Below, one piece after another: positions 63,713-64,000 of a stretch of DNA of 64,000 nt; the first letter of the stretch is position 1, and every line of letters begins with the position of its first letter. A model generated the notes under the pieces. The model saw only the letters and a list, made by a program, of their open reading frames with translations. It was not told where the DNA came from and searched no databases. The translations under genes were made by a program, and so were the position numbers. Origin of the DNA: CAKZQX01 sp034436755 (GTDB lineage Bacteria; Chloroflexota; Chloroflexia; Chloroflexales; Chloroflexaceae); assembly GCA_034436755.1 (NCBI GenBank), contig DAOTVB010000248.1, positions 22,604 to 86,603 of the forward strand, given 5' to 3'.

Positions 63713-64000
63713 ATGCAACGATTTGGGGAAAAGTTACGCACGCTACGCACCCGGCGTGGGATGGCAATGCGCGAACTGGCCAAGGAGACAGCCGTAGGGT
63801 GCATTTTATGCACCGTTCTTCCACCGCATTCCATAGCCGTAGGGTGCATTTTATGCACCGTTCTTCCACCGCATTCCATAGCCGTAGGGTGCATTTTATG
63901 CACCGTTCTTCCACCGCATTCCATAGCCGTAGGGTGCATTTTATGCACCGTTCTTCCACCGCATTCCATAGCCGTAGGGTGCATTTTATGCACCGTTCTT
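63713..64000 (+). CDS. XRE-family regulator, array copy 4, broken and fused in frame to 45-bp tandem repeats (runs off window)
   Basis: ATG 63713 opens like the other copies (MQRFGEKLRTLRTRRGMAMR then ELAKE) for about 25 residues, then passes straight into a 45-bp tandem repeat at 63790. Because 45 is a multiple of three, the frame stays open through all visible copies and encodes repeats of AVGCILCTVLPPHSI, with no stop to the window edge. The helix-turn-helix is cut after helix 1 or early helix 2, so DNA binding is lost. It may be a pseudogene created by repeat insertion, or a new repeat protein. The end lies outside the window. Confidence 0.6.
   Translation, partial: MQRFGEKLRTLRTRRGMAMRELAKETAVGCILCTVLPPHSIAVGCILCTVLPPHSIAVGCILCTVLPPHSIAVGCILCTVLPPHSIAVGCILCTVL
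63790..64000. repeat. Identical 45-bp tandem repeats, each carrying a small hairpin
   Basis: Units start at 63790, 63835, 63880, 63925 and 63970 (the last cut by the window end) and are identical. Each contains GGTGCATTTTATGCACC, a hairpin with a 7-bp stem. There are no variable spacers, so this is not a CRISPR array. Both strands read open in one frame because of the repeat length. Confidence 0.95.

Noticed and set aside
63790..64000. Possible CRISPR array at the right end
   Set aside because: All 45 bp of each unit are identical and contiguous; there are no variable spacers and no cas gene in the window.

Overview
The window looks like a chromosomal segment of a Chloroflexota bacterium, most likely order Chloroflexales (relatives of Chloroflexus, Roseiflexus or Oscillochloris). 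This is inferred from fairly high G+C, many GAF/PAS histidine kinases with HDLR-type H boxes, Thr/Pro-rich lipoproteins, a secreted protein ending in YLPLVQR, isoprenoid/carotenoid genes (polyprenyl synthase, CrtI-type desaturase), a phytol-kinase-like protein and abundant short intergenic repeats. No rRNA or tRNA gene was seen. The species cannot be fixed from the sequence alone.

Layout. 0-3.5 kb: 3' end of rimO, a BlaI-type repressor divergent from a polyprenyl diphosphate synthase, and a glycosyltransferase. 4.2-12.8 kb: two large sensor kinases, the second overlapping a secreted Calx-beta/Asp-Pro repeat protein. 13-20.9 kb: surface proteins (TPR membrane protein, CapA-like phosphoesterase, beta-helix/PKD protein, lipoprotein, lectin-fold protein). 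21-28.5 kb: SIMPL protein, an aldehyde-dehydrogenase-like protein lacking its catalytic Cys, an orphan antitoxin, a response regulator, phytol-kinase-like and nitrilase-family proteins, and an rsbS-rsbT pair. 28.7-38.7 kb: galT-galK, alpha/beta hydrolase, HD-GYP regulator, transglutaminase membrane protein, TatD nuclease and a Trk/Ktr potassium uptake pair. 38.8-48.1 kb is an accessory region: duplicated lipoproteins, a secreted protein, a 1359-residue NACHT-transmembrane-caspase protein, a 269-bp mobile element and a broken Rpn-type gene. 48.3-62.7 kb: DsrE protein, diguanylate cyclase, sensor kinase, redox protein, htpX, crtI and two secreted metallopeptidases. 62.9-64 kb: a tandem array of XRE regulators ending in 45-bp tandem repeats that run off the window.

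The most notable locus is 42.9-47.0 kb. A NACHT NTPase with about eight membrane helices is fused in frame to a caspase-like protease and a glycine-rich repeat tail. The caspase half keeps its own Shine-Dalgarno and ATG, so the locus may be a recent gene fusion or may make two products. The architecture recalls NLR/caspase conflict systems (phage defence or regulated cell death), but function is inferred from domains only.

A second discovery is a non-autonomous transposable element family. Two 269-bp copies at 25.4 and 47.1 kb lie in opposite orientation, each flanked by an 8-bp direct repeat fitting TCANTNAC, and share a central hairpin whose arms differ by mostly paired changes. A 29-bp copy made of almost nothing but its two ends sits at 14.5 kb, and fragments lie at 14.5, 25.7, 30.9 and 48.2 kb. 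A separate 124-bp repeat family occurs at 3.6 and 25.2 kb.

Regulation: several promoters can be read, many with an extended -10 (TGn-TATAAT type) and weak -35. Starts were moved downstream of the longest open frame wherever a Shine-Dalgarno or promoter demanded it.
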